Shown here one piece after another: positions 9,584 to 19,218 of a stretch of 64,000 bases of DNA. The stretch spans positions 54,414-118,413 of the forward strand of contig NZ_MKSQ01000013.1 in assembly GCF_001898115.1 (NCBI RefSeq). Reading direction: 5' to 3'. The translations under genes were made by a program, and so were the position numbers. Source of the stretch: Allobosea sp. 67-29 (GTDB taxonomy: Bacteria > Pseudomonadota > Alphaproteobacteria > Rhizobiales > Beijerinckiaceae). The notes beneath the pieces were generated by a model that made no database searches, was not told the DNA's origin, and saw only the letters and a list, made by a program, of their open reading frames with translations. Numbering within the stretch: position 1 is the stretch's first letter; each line of letters begins with the position of its first letter.

Positions 9584-10513
9584 TTGGAGCGCTTCGACTG
9601 GGACGATCTGCGTTTCTTTCTCGCGGTGGCGCGCTCCGGGCGCCTCACGGCGGCGGCCCGCCGTCTCGGTGCGGACCATGCCACCGTCTCGCGCCGCATC
9701 ACCTCGCTGGAGGAGGCGCTGAAGGCCAAGCTGTTCGAGCGCCGCCCCCAGGGTTACACGCTGACGGCGCATGGCGAGCGTCTGCTCGCCAAGGCCGAGA
9801 GCATGGAGACCGAGGCGCTCGCGATCCAGAGCGATATCGGCGGCGCCGACATGGCGCTCTCCGGCACGGTCCGGATCGGCGCGCCGGACGGCTTCGGCAC
9901 CGCCTTCCTCGCGCCGCGGCTCGCGGTCTTCGCCAGGGCCTTTCCCGGGCTGGAGATCCAGCTCATCGCAATGCCGCGCCTGCTCTCCTTGTCGAAGCGC
10001 GAGGCCGATGTCGCGATCACGCTCGCGCCGCCGAAGGAGGGCAAGGTGGTGGCGCGCAAGCTCGCCGACTATCGCCTCGGCCTCTACGCTTCACGGGATT
10101 ATCTTGCCGCGATGCCGCCGGTGACGAAGCCCGACGATCTCTTCGAGCACCGCATCATCGGCTATATCGACGACCTGATCTTCTCGCCGGAGCTCGATTA
10201 TCTCGACGAGGTCGCCAAGGGATTGCGCGCCCATGTCCAGAGTTCGAGTGTGATTGCGCAGATGAATGCGGTGGTGGCGGGGGCCGGCATCGGCGTCATC
10301 CACCATTTCATGGCTCACGATGACCCCCGGCTCGTGCCGGTCCTGCCCGAGGCGGTGCAGATCACGCGGTCCTTCTGGCTCCTGGTCCACGCCGACCTCA
10401 AGGACGTGGCGCGGGTGCGCGCGATCGTCGATTTCGTCGTCCGCGAGGCCAAGGCGGCTCGATCGCTCCTGATGGGCGAGGCGAAGCCGGAGCTGCGATC
10501 GGCGGCGGAGTAA
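9584..10513 (+). CDS. LysR family transcriptional regulator
   Basis: LERFDWDDLRFFLAVARSGRLTAAARRLGADHATVSRRI HTH; strong AGGAGGGA SD 3-4 nt before TTG 9584 (GTG 9554 is an alternative). Confidence 0.85.
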   Translation: MERFDWDDLRFFLAVARSGRLTAAARRLGADHATVSRRITSLEEALKAKLFERRPQGYTLTAHGERLLAKAESMETEALAIQSDIGGADMALSGTVRIGAPDGFGTAFLAPRLAVFARAFPGLEIQLIAMPRLLSLSKREADVAITLAPPKEGKVVARKLADYRLGLYASRDYLAAMPPVTKPDDLFEHRIIGYIDDLIFSPELDYLDEVAKGLRAHVQSSSVIAQMNAVVAGAGIGVIHHFMAHDDPRLVPVLPEAVQITRSFWLLVHADLKDVARVRAIVDFVVREAKAARSLLMGEAKPELRSAAE

Positions 10514-10554
10514 CCGGCCGGTCGGAGAGGCGCGGTCGGAGCAACCTTGGCGGT

Positions 10555-11862
10555 CTAGGCTTCCGCAACCGCGGAGCAGACCCGGTTGCGTCCCTCCTGC
10601 TTGGCGGCATAGAGCGCCCGGTCGGCCCGGTTGAGGCTGGCGCCGAGTTTCTCGGCACCGCTGATCTCGGTGACGCCGATGGAGACTGTGAGGGTCATTT
10701 CCTCGCCGGCCAGCATCAATGGTTGGCGGGCGATCTCCCGGCGGATCTCCTCGGCCAGGCGGCAGGCCTCGTCGAGACCGGCGCCGGCGAACAGGATCGC
10801 GAATTCCTCGCCGCCGACCCTCGCCAGCAGATTGGTCTCGCGCTCGGCCAGACGGCTGAGATTGCGGGCGACCGCGTCCAGAACCTGGTCTCCGCCGTCA
10901 TGCCCGTGACGGTCGTTCATCTGCTTGAAGTGGTCGATGTCGAGAAGGGCGATCGAGACTGGAAACCCGCCTTGCCGCGCGGTTTCGACCAGGGCCGGAC
11001 CATGCTCGAAGAAATGGCGGCGGTTGAACAGGTTGGTGAGATAGTCCCGGGCCGCGAGCTCCTGCAGCCGCTTGAGCCGGATCAGCGTCTCGACATTCGA
11101 GGCGATGCGGCACTGCAGCTCCTCGAGCACGAAGGGACGTGAGACGAAGTCATGCGCGCCGGCCTTGAGGAAGCCGGCTGAGGTCTGTCTGTCGGTCGAG
11201 GACGAGATGCCGATCAGGCGGACCTTGGGATGGCGCCGCCGGATCCGGCGGGCGAGTTCGAAGCCGTCCATGTCGGGCATGTAGTAGTCGCTGACGACGA
11301 GCTCCAGATCGGGATTGGCGTCGAGCAGGGAAAGCGCCTCGGCGCCGGAACCGGCTTCGACCACGACATATTGCTGGATCGACAGCATCCGCGCGAGCAC
11401 CTTGCGGGTGGTGCGCGTGTCGTCCACGACGAGGATGCGGGTGTTCCGGTTGTCGAGCGCGCGCTTGACGGTCGCGACGAGGTTGCCGAGCGCGAATTCA
11501 TTGTCCTTCAGGACATAGTCGATGATCTCGCGCTCCATGACGCGTCCGCGCGTGGCGAGGTCGAAGGTCGCGGTAAAGACGACGGTCGGGATGCCGTGGG
11601 CGACGGTCCAGTCGAGAGCCTCGCCGCGGGGCGCATCCGGCAGGTTGAGATCGACCACCGCGATCGCATAGGCTCCGGGCGCCGCGACGATCAACTCGCT
11701 GAGGTCCTTGAGCGAGGCGCAGGTGGTGACGGGAAGCCCGGTTTCCGCTTCGAGGAACTGCCGCAGGGCGATCGAGAATGTGCGCGAGTCCTCGATCACG
11801 AGGATTCCGCGCCCGTCCTTTTCGGGGTGATGATCCACAATCGCCGTCGTCAAAGCATTCAT
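10555..11862 (-). CDS. PleD-like response regulator diguanylate cyclase (REC-REC-GGDEF)
   Basis: Two receiver-like domains (ILVIEDSRTFSIAL; ILVVDDTRTTRKVLARML with DYYMPDMDG) and RVGGEEFAILFAGAG active site. Confidence 0.9.
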   Translation of the reverse strand: MNALTTAIVDHHPEKDGRGILVIEDSRTFSIALRQFLEAETGLPVTTCASLKDLSELIVAAPGAYAIAVVDLNLPDAPRGEALDWTVAHGIPTVVFTATFDLATRGRVMEREIIDYVLKDNEFALGNLVATVKRALDNRNTRILVVDDTRTTRKVLARMLSIQQYVVVEAGSGAEALSLLDANPDLELVVSDYYMPDMDGFELARRIRRRHPKVRLIGISSSTDRQTSAGFLKAGAHDFVSRPFVLEELQCRIASNVETLIRLKRLQELAARDYLTNLFNRRHFFEHGPALVETARQGGFPVSIALLDIDHFKQMNDRHGHDGGDQVLDAVARNLSRLAERETNLLARVGGEEFAILFAGAGLDEACRLAEEIRREIARQPLMLAGEEMTLTVSIGVTEISGAEKLGASLNRADRALYAAKQEGRNRVCSAVAEA

Positions 11863-11938
11863 GCTCCATCTACGGCGTCGCCAAGTTTAATTTTCCGTCA
11901 CGATCGTTGCGCGAGGGCCTCGCGGAGCGAGCGGTTCT

Positions 11939-13687
11939 CTAGATGCGCCACGGCAGCACGTTCGGCGGGAGGCGGCGGCCGAGAAGATCCAGCAGCAACA
12001 TCGCCGCGAGGATGACGGCGGAGGCGCTGATTGCGATGGCGGCAGCCTCCCCGGCAAGCCCGGCTTCCTTGAGGCTGAACAGCACGACCCCGAGCGTCTC
12101 CGTTCCGGAGGACCACAGGAGCGCCGAGACGGTCAGTTCGTTGAACGCGATCAGGAAGACCATCAGGGCCGAGACCGCGGCGGCGGGCGCGAGGATCGGC
12201 GCGACGATGAAGCGCAGCATCTGCCAGAGGCCGGCGCCGTCGAGCCGGGCTGCTTCCTCATGATGCGCCTCGATCTGCGCCATGGCCGCCAGCGGGGCTT
12301 TCAGGGCCAAGGGCAGGAAGCGCGCAAGATAGGCGAAGAGGATGATGAACGGCGTGCCGTAGAGGCTGATGCCGATGCCGGGCAGGGGCCGCAGGAAAAG
12401 CAGAATGCAGGCGATCGCCAGCACCACGCCGGGCAGGGCGTAAGGCAATTCCACGACGAGCTCGGCCGCGCGCCTGAGCTTGCCCATCCGCCGTTCGAGC
12501 CCGTAGGCGAAGGCGATCGAGCCGAGCGAGAGCAGGGCCGCGGCCGTGGCCGCGAACCAGAACGAGTTCCAGAAGGCTCGGATGGTGACGGCCTGCCGGA
12601 ACAGGACCTCGGCAAACTTGTCGAAGGTCAGGCTGTGCCAGGTGAGCGGCACGCCCAGCGCGGGCGTGAGGGCCTCGCTCAGCAGTGCGGCGAAGGGGAG
12701 GCAGAGTTTGACGGCGAGCAGCAGGCAAAGCGCGGCCGTGACGAGGCCGCGGGCCGGGCCGAGCCGCCAATAGGGTTCGAGCGGTCGTTCGATCTCGACC
12801 TTGCCGCCCCGGCGGCGGGAGACCACCATGCCCGCCAGGATGCCGAGCGCCGCCACCATGCCGACGAGCAGAGCCAGCGCAGCGGCCTCCGGCAGGCTTT
12901 CGGGGCCGAAGCTGGAGAGCCGGCGATAGATCAGCGTCGGCAAGGTGAGGTAGTTCACCGGCAGTCCGAGCAGGGCGGGGATGCCGAAATTGCCGACGCC
13001 GGCCACGAAGGCGATCAGTCCCGCCGCGATGAGTTGCGGCCGCAGCACCGGCAGCACGATGCGCGCCGTGATGGTCGCCGGCCCGGCGCCTTCCATCTGC
13101 GCCGCCTCGACGAGCGAATGCGGGATGCTGCGCAGCCCCGTCCAGAGCGTGATCGCGACGAGTGGCGCATGGTGCAGCGCCATGACCAGGATGATGCCGC
13201 CGCGCCCGAGCAACGGGTTCGTCGTCCCCGGCTCAGGCGCGAGCCCCAGCAGCATCAGCACCTGCGAATTCGGCGCGAGCAGGCTGAGGAAGGCGAGTGC
13301 CGCGACCTGCGGGGCGATCATCATCGAGAAGACGAAGCCGAAGGCGAGCGGCCGCTTGCCGCGGACGTCGGTGACGCCCAGCGCCAAGGCCGTGACGGTG
13401 CCGATCGCGAGCGCGCCCAGCGCCGAGAAGAAGGAGGTGTCGAGCGTATGCAGCGTCGCGGCGACCGCCGCCCGGCTCGTCAGGGCCTCGACGGCGATGG
13501 CCGGTGCGAGCTGCCAGCCTGGCGCGACGGCGGCAAGGAGGAGGCGCAGGAACGGCAGCCCGCCGAAGAGCACGGCGGCCGCGACGACAAGCGCGGGCAA
13601 CCCCGCTTCGGCCGGCATCAGGAATTGCGGAAGCCGGAGCGCGGGCGCGCGCTCCGGCTTCCGCGACTGACGCAGGACGAGCGTCAT
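11939..13687 (-). CDS. Iron(III)-type ABC transporter permease (two fused permease domains)
   Basis: Repeated transmembrane permease halves; LVEAAQMEGAGPATITARIVLPVLRPQL and HHEEAARLDGAGLWQMLRFIVAPILAP EAA loops. Confidence 0.88.
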   Translation of the reverse strand: MTLVLRQSRKPERAPALRLPQFLMPAEAGLPALVVAAAVLFGGLPFLRLLLAAVAPGWQLAPAIAVEALTSRAAVAATLHTLDTSFFSALGALAIGTVTALALGVTDVRGKRPLAFGFVFSMMIAPQVAALAFLSLLAPNSQVLMLLGLAPEPGTTNPLLGRGGIILVMALHHAPLVAITLWTGLRSIPHSLVEAAQMEGAGPATITARIVLPVLRPQLIAAGLIAFVAGVGNFGIPALLGLPVNYLTLPTLIYRRLSSFGPESLPEAAALALLVGMVAALGILAGMVVSRRRGGKVEIERPLEPYWRLGPARGLVTAALCLLLAVKLCLPFAALLSEALTPALGVPLTWHSLTFDKFAEVLFRQAVTIRAFWNSFWFAATAAALLSLGSIAFAYGLERRMGKLRRAAELVVELPYALPGVVLAIACILLFLRPLPGIGISLYGTPFIILFAYLARFLPLALKAPLAAMAQIEAHHEEAARLDGAGLWQMLRFIVAPILAPAAAVSALMVFLIAFNELTVSALLWSSGTETLGVVLFSLKEAGLAGEAAAIAISASAVILAAMLLLDLLGRRLPPNVLPWRI

Positions 13688-13718
13688 CGCGCCCGATGCC
13701 CGGCAGGCAAGCTTGCCC

Positions 13719-14720
13719 TCATTCGAAGATCGAGCCGAAGTGCTTGCGAGCGGCGGCCGATTCCGCGAGCGCCTTGGCCGCGTCGAACGGCATCAGCTTG
13801 ATGGCGTCGCGGGCCGGATATCCCGCCGGCAACGCGACGTCGGGACGAGCCGGGACGTAGCCCTGCTTCAGCGCGACTTCCTGTCCCTCCTTCGAGAGCA
13901 CGAAATCGATGAATGCGTGAGCCGCCGCGCTGTTCTTGGTGCCCTTGAGCACGGCCACCGGCTCGCTGACCGAGGACACGCCTTCTACGGGGAAGACGAA
14001 GGCGACCGGCGCACCCTTGGCCTTCTCGCGGATCGGCATGAAGTCGACGATCATGCCGTAGAGCTTCTCACCGGTGGCGACCTGACGCAGGATGTCGCCA
14101 TTGGCGCCGGCGGCCACCGTGCCGTTGTCCTTGAGGGCCTCGTAGTATTTCCAGCCGTCCTTGAGGTTGCTGGTCAGCGTGATGGTGTGGATCAGGGCGG
14201 CGCCGGAATTCAGCGGGCTCGGCATAGCGATCTGGTTCTTCGCCTCCGGCCTGGTGAGATCGAGCCAGCTCTTGGGCTGCATCGTCGCCTTGGTATTGTA
14301 GACGATGCCGGTGGTGATCAGCTTGGTCGCGAACCAGAACTTGGCCGGATCATGGATGCCGGCGGGATAGGCCGAGACGTCGGCCTTGTCGTAGGCTTCG
14401 AGTCGGCCTTCCTTCTTCAGCCCTTCCATTGTCACGGAATCGGCGATCAGCAGCACGTCGGCCTGCGGCGCGCCGGCCTCGAACTCGGCCCTGAGCTTGG
14501 CCAGGATGCGCGGCGTTCCATCCCTCACGAAGGAGATGTCCACCTTCGGATACTTCGCCTTGAAGGCGTCGATGGTCTGCTGGGCGTCGGTGTTGGGCTG
14601 GCTCGTATAGAGCACGAGCTTGCCCTCGACGCCCTCCGCCCTGGCGCCGAATGTCGCGACGAGGAGGCCGGCTGCCACCGTGAGGGCGCCCAATGCCTTG
14701 CGCTGCATGTTGTTCTCCAT
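13719..14720 (-). CDS. Iron(III)-type ABC transporter substrate-binding protein
   Basis: Signal peptide; GKLVLYTSQPNTDAQQTIDAFKAKYPKVDISFVRDGTPRILAKLRAE typical of the AfuA/FbpA family. Confidence 0.88.
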   Translation of the reverse strand: MENNMQRKALGALTVAAGLLVATFGARAEGVEGKLVLYTSQPNTDAQQTIDAFKAKYPKVDISFVRDGTPRILAKLRAEFEAGAPQADVLLIADSVTMEGLKKEGRLEAYDKADVSAYPAGIHDPAKFWFATKLITTGIVYNTKATMQPKSWLDLTRPEAKNQIAMPSPLNSGAALIHTITLTSNLKDGWKYYEALKDNGTVAAGANGDILRQVATGEKLYGMIVDFMPIREKAKGAPVAFVFPVEGVSSVSEPVAVLKGTKNSAAAHAFIDFVLSKEGQEVALKQGYVPARPDVALPAGYPARDAIKLMPFDAAKALAESAAARKHFGSIFE

Positions 14721-14913
14721 CTCTGCCCGCGTCTGCGGATGGCGCTGCGGGTAGACCCTGCGCGTGACAGTTCCGTGAAGCTCGTGTGGTAAATGGCCGC
14801 CCAGCGCGTGTCACCCGTGCGCATCGCCGGATTGCCATCCCGGGCTCGCAATGGCAGGTCAGAGACGCCACATTGCAGGCAGGTGTTCACGTTCAAGAAG
14901 CCGGGAACAGATC

Positions 14914-15867
14914 ATGTCTTCCAAGCTCGACCAGCTCCGCGAGATGACCACCGTCGTCGCCGATACCGGTGACATCGAGGCGGTGCGTCGGCTCAAGCCC
15001 GTGGACTGCACCACCAATCCGACGCTGCTGTTCAAGGCGGTCGAGACCCCGGCCTACGCTCACCTCGTCGAGGAGGCGATCGGCTGGGGACGGAAGCAGG
15101 GAGGCGGCGAGAAGGCGGTCCAGGCCGTCTGCGATCGCCTGGCCGTGAGCTTCGGAACCGAGCTGACCAAGATCGTGCCCGGTCGCGTCTCGACCGAGGT
15201 CGATGCCGACCTGTCCTTCGACGGCAAGGCGACGATCGACAAGGCGCGGGCCATCATCGCCGCCTACAAGGAGCGCGGGGTCGAGAAGGAGAGAATCCTG
15301 ATCAAGATTGCCTCGACCTGGGAAGGGCTGCAGGCCGCCAAGGTGCTGCAGGGAGAAGGCATCGACTGCAACCTGACGCTGCTTTTCGCGTTGCCGCAGG
15401 CTGTCGCCGCCGCCGATGCGAGGGCGTTCCTGATCTCGCCCTTCGTCGGTCGCATCCTCGATTGGCACGTCAAGGCAGGCGGAGGGCCCTACACCGCGGA
15501 GACCGACCCCGGCGTCGTTTCGGTACGCAGCATCTACGCCTACTACAAGACCTACGGGATCGACACGGTGGTGATGGGCGCCTCATTCCGCAATACCGGC
15601 GAGATCGAGGCGCTGGCCGGCTGCGACCGGTTGACCATCGGCCCCGGCCTCCTCGACGAACTCGCCGCCGCGACCGGAACCCTGCCGCGCCAGCTCGACC
15701 CGGAGGCGCCCGGCAAGGCGCCCGCGAAGCTCTCGCTCGATGAGAAGGCCTTCCGTTTCGCCATGAACGAGGACGCGATGGCGACCGAGAAGCTGGCCGA
15801 GGGCATTCGCGGCTTCGTCAAGGATCTGCGCAGCCTGCGCAAGCTCGTCACCGAAAAGCTCGCCTGA
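14914..15867 (+). CDS. tal: Transaldolase
   Basis: [56 protein letters not shown]. Confidence 0.94.
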   Translation: MSSKLDQLREMTTVVADTGDIEAVRRLKPVDCTTNPTLLFKAVETPAYAHLVEEAIGWGRKQGGGEKAVQAVCDRLAVSFGTELTKIVPGRVSTEVDADLSFDGKATIDKARAIIAAYKERGVEKERILIKIASTWEGLQAAKVLQGEGIDCNLTLLFALPQAVAAADARAFLISPFVGRILDWHVKAGGGPYTAETDPGVVSVRSIYAYYKTYGIDTVVMGASFRNTGEIEALAGCDRLTIGPGLLDELAAATGTLPRQLDPEAPGKAPAKLSLDEKAFRFAMNEDAMATEKLAEGIRGFVKDLRSLRKLVTEKLA

Positions 15868-15870
15868 GCA

Positions 15871-16581
15871 ATGGCGCAAGCGCGGATCGCCGTCGTCACC
15901 GGCGGCGCCAAGGGCATCGGCGCGGCGGTCGCCGCCAGGCTCGCGCAGGACGGGTTGACGCCTGTCGTCTGGGATCTCGCGGCCCCGATCGCCGCGGGAC
16001 CGGCTCACATTCGCTGCGATGTCGCCGACGAGGCGTCGGTTGCGGCCGCGACGGCCGCCACCGAGCGCGAGCACGGTCCGATCGGCGTTCTCGTCAACAA
16101 CGCCGGGCTCACCGGGCCCTCGACCACGGTCGCGGAGACGCCGGCGGCGCAGTGGCGGAAGATCCAGGCCGTCAATCTCGACGGGACCTTCCTGTGCTCG
16201 CGCGCCGTCGCGGCGATGATGGTGCCGCGCGGCTACGGCCGTATCGTCAACATCGCCTCGCTCGCCGGCAAGGAGGGCACGCCGACGCTTTCGGCCTACA
16301 GCGCCGCCAAGGCCGGTGTCATCGCGCTGACCAAGGCCCACGGCAAGGAACTCGCCGGAACCGGGGTCCTGGTCAATGCCGTCGCTCCGGCCGCGATCGA
16401 GACCGAGTTGCTTCAGCAGATGAGCCGGGAGACCGTTCAGACGATGATCGACAAGAGTCCGCTGAAGCGCCTCGGCACCGTCGAGGAGCTGGCCGAGCTC
16501 GTCGCCTGGCTGGCGAGCGGACGCTGCAGCTTCTCGACCGGCGCGGTCTTCGATCTGTCCGGCGGCCGCGCGACCTATTGA
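15871..16581 (+). CDS. SDR family NAD(P)-dependent oxidoreductase
   Basis: VVTGGAKGIGAAVA; NNAG; SAYSAAKAGVIALTK (YxxxK). Confidence 0.9.
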   Translation: MAQARIAVVTGGAKGIGAAVAARLAQDGLTPVVWDLAAPIAAGPAHIRCDVADEASVAAATAATEREHGPIGVLVNNAGLTGPSTTVAETPAAQWRKIQAVNLDGTFLCSRAVAAMMVPRGYGRIVNIASLAGKEGTPTLSAYSAAKAGVIALTKAHGKELAGTGVLVNAVAPAAIETELLQQMSRETVQTMIDKSPLKRLGTVEELAELVAWLASGRCSFSTGAVFDLSGGRATY

Positions 16582-16689
16582 AACAGGGGCCGCGGCGCCG
16601 ATTGACGCGGCGGTGGCGCGGGTTTCTCATGGCTGGGTCTGACAGGCGGTCCCGATCGTCGGCGGCTGCCTCCAACGGAGCCGGTCGCC

Positions 16690-17295
16690 ATGAGCACGCC
16701 CTCTGAAACCTCCGCGCATCAACCCGCTTCCCTCGGCACCCATCTCGTCCCCCTCCGGCGCAACTGGGGCTGGCTGATGGCGGAGGGCATAGTCCTGATC
16801 ATCCTCGGAGTCCTCGGGCTTGGCGCCGTGGCGCTGCTCAGCCTCGCCAGCGCGATCTGGTTCGGCGCGATGATCTTCGTCGGCGGCGTCGTCGTGCTGA
16901 TCGACGCCTTTCGTCACCAGGGCTGGCGCAGCCGCCTCTGGCACATCCTGATCGGAGCGCTGTACCTCGCCGTCGGCGTGATGACCTTCGTCAATCCGCT
17001 GCTCGCGACGGCCTCGCTGACGCTCCTCGTCGGCGCTGCCCTGGTCGCGACCGGCGTGCTTCGTCTGATCGTCGCCTTCCAGAATCGGCAACTGCCTTAT
17101 TGGACGTGGGTGGCGCTCTCGGGGGTGCTGTCGCTGCTGCTCGGAGGCATGATCCTGATGCAGTGGCCGGGCTCGAGCCTCTGGGTGCTCGGCACCTTCC
17201 TCGCCATCGAGCTGATCTTCCAGGGCTGGGCGGCGATCGCGCTTGCGCGGGCCATCCGTTCGACCTTCGACGGCGTCATCACGAAGCGGAACTGA
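16690..17295 (+). CDS. HdeD/DUF308 family membrane protein
   Basis: Multiple TM segments, GWLMAEGIVLIILGVLGLGAVALLS and related HdeD-like motifs. Confidence 0.8.
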   Translation: MSTPSETSAHQPASLGTHLVPLRRNWGWLMAEGIVLIILGVLGLGAVALLSLASAIWFGAMIFVGGVVVLIDAFRHQGWRSRLWHILIGALYLAVGVMTFVNPLLATASLTLLVGAALVATGVLRLIVAFQNRQLPYWTWVALSGVLSLLLGGMILMQWPGSSLWVLGTFLAIELIFQGWAAIALARAIRSTFDGVITKRN

Positions 17296-17415
17296 GAGCT
17301 TTCGCCGGCGGTTTGTCGGGCCGTTTCACCTTTGCGTGTAGCGGCGCTTTTCACCATGCTTTTCCCTCGAAGCGGTGCGAGCTTGCGGGCCTCGCATGGC
17401 TCCCCGGTATTCATC

Positions 17416-17979
17416 ATGCTCCGCACTGCTGCATCCGCTCTTTCCGTCCTGCTGTTCACGCTGCCGCTGCAGGCGCAGTCGAACTGGAACTTCGACCGCG
17501 CGGCGACCCAGATCGCCTTCGTGGGGCATCGATTCGGCGCGGTCGTCACCAACGGCCGCTTCGAGCACTATGACGGCACCTTCGCGATCGATTTCGACCA
17601 TCCCGAGAAGAGCCGCATCAAGGTCACGCTGGACACGGCCTCCATCAAGGCAGGTTCGGCGCTGGTGGATGGCTTCATCACCGGGGCGAGCATGCTCGAC
17701 AGCGCACGGTTTCCGACAGCGACATTCGTCTCCGACAGCGTGATCCGGACTGGCGAGCGCGGCCTCGACATCCGGGGCCGCCTCACGATCAAGGGTATGA
17801 CGCATCCGTTTCAGGTGAGCGTGATGATCGACGGCGATGTCGACGGCGCCCGACATGGCGATGCCTTGCCGTTCCACGCCAGCGGCAGCTTCCTGCGCCC
17901 CGCCTATGACATCGGCCGCGACGTCAACATCGTGGACGACCAGATCGACATCGAGATCAGGGGCCGGCTGGCGCGATGA
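17416..17979 (+). CDS. YceI family secreted protein
   Basis: Signal peptide; NWNFDRAATQIAFVGHRFGAVVTNGRFEHYDGTFAIDFDHPEKSRIKVTLDTASI. Confidence 0.88.
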   Translation: MLRTAASALSVLLFTLPLQAQSNWNFDRAATQIAFVGHRFGAVVTNGRFEHYDGTFAIDFDHPEKSRIKVTLDTASIKAGSALVDGFITGASMLDSARFPTATFVSDSVIRTGERGLDIRGRLTIKGMTHPFQVSVMIDGDVDGARHGDALPFHASGSFLRPAYDIGRDVNIVDDQIDIEIRGRLAR

Positions 17980-18009
17980 GCGCGTAGCCGGGGCCTATTG
18001 TCGGACGAG

Positions 18010-18603
18010 ATGGATATCAAGTCGCATCGGGACGGCACCGGACGGGGTGCCGAGAGCAAGCCGAGGCGCTGGCACCCGGCCAGCGTCGCCTTGCACTGGT
18101 TGACCTTCCTGCTGATCCTGTTCCAGTTCTGGGTTTCCGGCCCCATGTTGGATGAGAAGCGTGATTTGCTCTCGCGCTTCGAGTTCTATCAGCTTCACAA
18201 ATCCGTCGGGCTGACCATCGCGGCTTTCGTGATCCTGCGGCTCGTCCTGCGTCTTGCGGTGCGCCAGCCCGGTCCCGACAGTGCAGATCCCTGGTTGCGC
18301 CGTTCCGCCGGCCTGGTTCACGGCGCACTCTATCTCTGCCTCTGCGCCCTGCCGGTCACCGGCCTCCTGATGGCTGCCGCGGCGCCGATCGAGATTCCAA
18401 CGCTCTATTTCGGATTGTTCCGCGTGCCGCATCCGCTTGGCCCGGACCCCGCCATCTACCGGCGGATGCTGTGGTTGCACCATCAAACGGGCAACATCCT
18501 GATCGCTTTGGGCAGCGTCCACGTCGCGGCGGTCGCCTGTCATATGCTGCTCTGGCGGGACGGGCTGCTCGGCCGGATGTGGTTCGGCCGGCGCTGGCAG
18601 TAG
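18010..18603 (+). CDS. Cytochrome b561 family protein
   Basis: RWHPASVALHWLTFLLILFQFWV and C-terminal HHQTGNILIALGSVHVAAVACHMLLWRDGLLGRM haem-ligand His pattern; TTG 17998 is an alternative start. Confidence 0.87.
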   Translation: MDIKSHRDGTGRGAESKPRRWHPASVALHWLTFLLILFQFWVSGPMLDEKRDLLSRFEFYQLHKSVGLTIAAFVILRLVLRLAVRQPGPDSADPWLRRSAGLVHGALYLCLCALPVTGLLMAAAAPIEIPTLYFGLFRVPHPLGPDPAIYRRMLWLHHQTGNILIALGSVHVAAVACHMLLWRDGLLGRMWFGRRWQ

Positions 18604-18609
18604 AGCTCT

Positions 18610-19119
18610 CTAGCGGAGAGACCCTGCCTCGTCGCTCTCGCCGGCCTCCGCCGTGACGGTTTCCGGGCGGGCCGGTTCATTGTGGAACATGGTGCGGCCA
18701 CCAGCGGCTGCGGTCTGCAGCTTCTGCTTCCAGCCCTTCGGGTCGCTGCCGCCGAGGGCAACGAAATCGGCTGGGCGCGATGCATCGCTGTCGCGGCCCT
18801 GATAGACCAGCACGCCGCCTGCCGTGACGACGATGTCGCCGCGCCTCAGCGTCGGGTCCTTCAGGTACCAGTAAGGATCGGTTTGCGGATCGAGAGCGAC
18901 GACCGGCGGTGTCGGCTTCGACGCGACCTCAGGCGCACGATGGCGCTGCCTTGGCCGTGGCGGCTCGTCGCGCTCGTAGATCGGCGACGCATAGAGCCGA
19001 GGGCTGCCGAAGATGGCGCGCGCCAGCCCTTCGAACAACCCGGCCGCCTGCGCCTGCGAGAGACCGCCGAGCAAAATCGCGACCGCCACTCCGAGCCGTG
19101 CCAGATCTTTGCGCGCCAT
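18610..19119 (-). CDS. Hypothetical secreted protein
   Basis: Signal peptide-like N-terminus MARKDLARLGVAVAILLGGLSQAQA; DPYWYLKDPTLRRGDIVVTAGGVLVYQGR. Confidence 0.65.
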   Translation of the reverse strand: MARKDLARLGVAVAILLGGLSQAQAAGLFEGLARAIFGSPRLYASPIYERDEPPRPRQRHRAPEVASKPTPPVVALDPQTDPYWYLKDPTLRRGDIVVTAGGVLVYQGRDSDASRPADFVALGGSDPKGWKQKLQTAAAGGRTMFHNEPARPETVTAEAGESDEAGSLR

Positions 19120-19218
19120 TGCCGCTCTCCCTCTCCCTCGCCGGAGATAACGAGCAATGGTCGCGAAAAGTTCGCTTCGGGTTCAATGCAGCGGTCGAAT
19201 TGTCTCGATGCCGTGGCC

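Noticed and set aside
12260-13801. 513-aa plus-strand ORF antisense to the iron ABC permease
   Set aside because: Charged, repetitive antisense product; permease on the minus strand has clear EAA loops.
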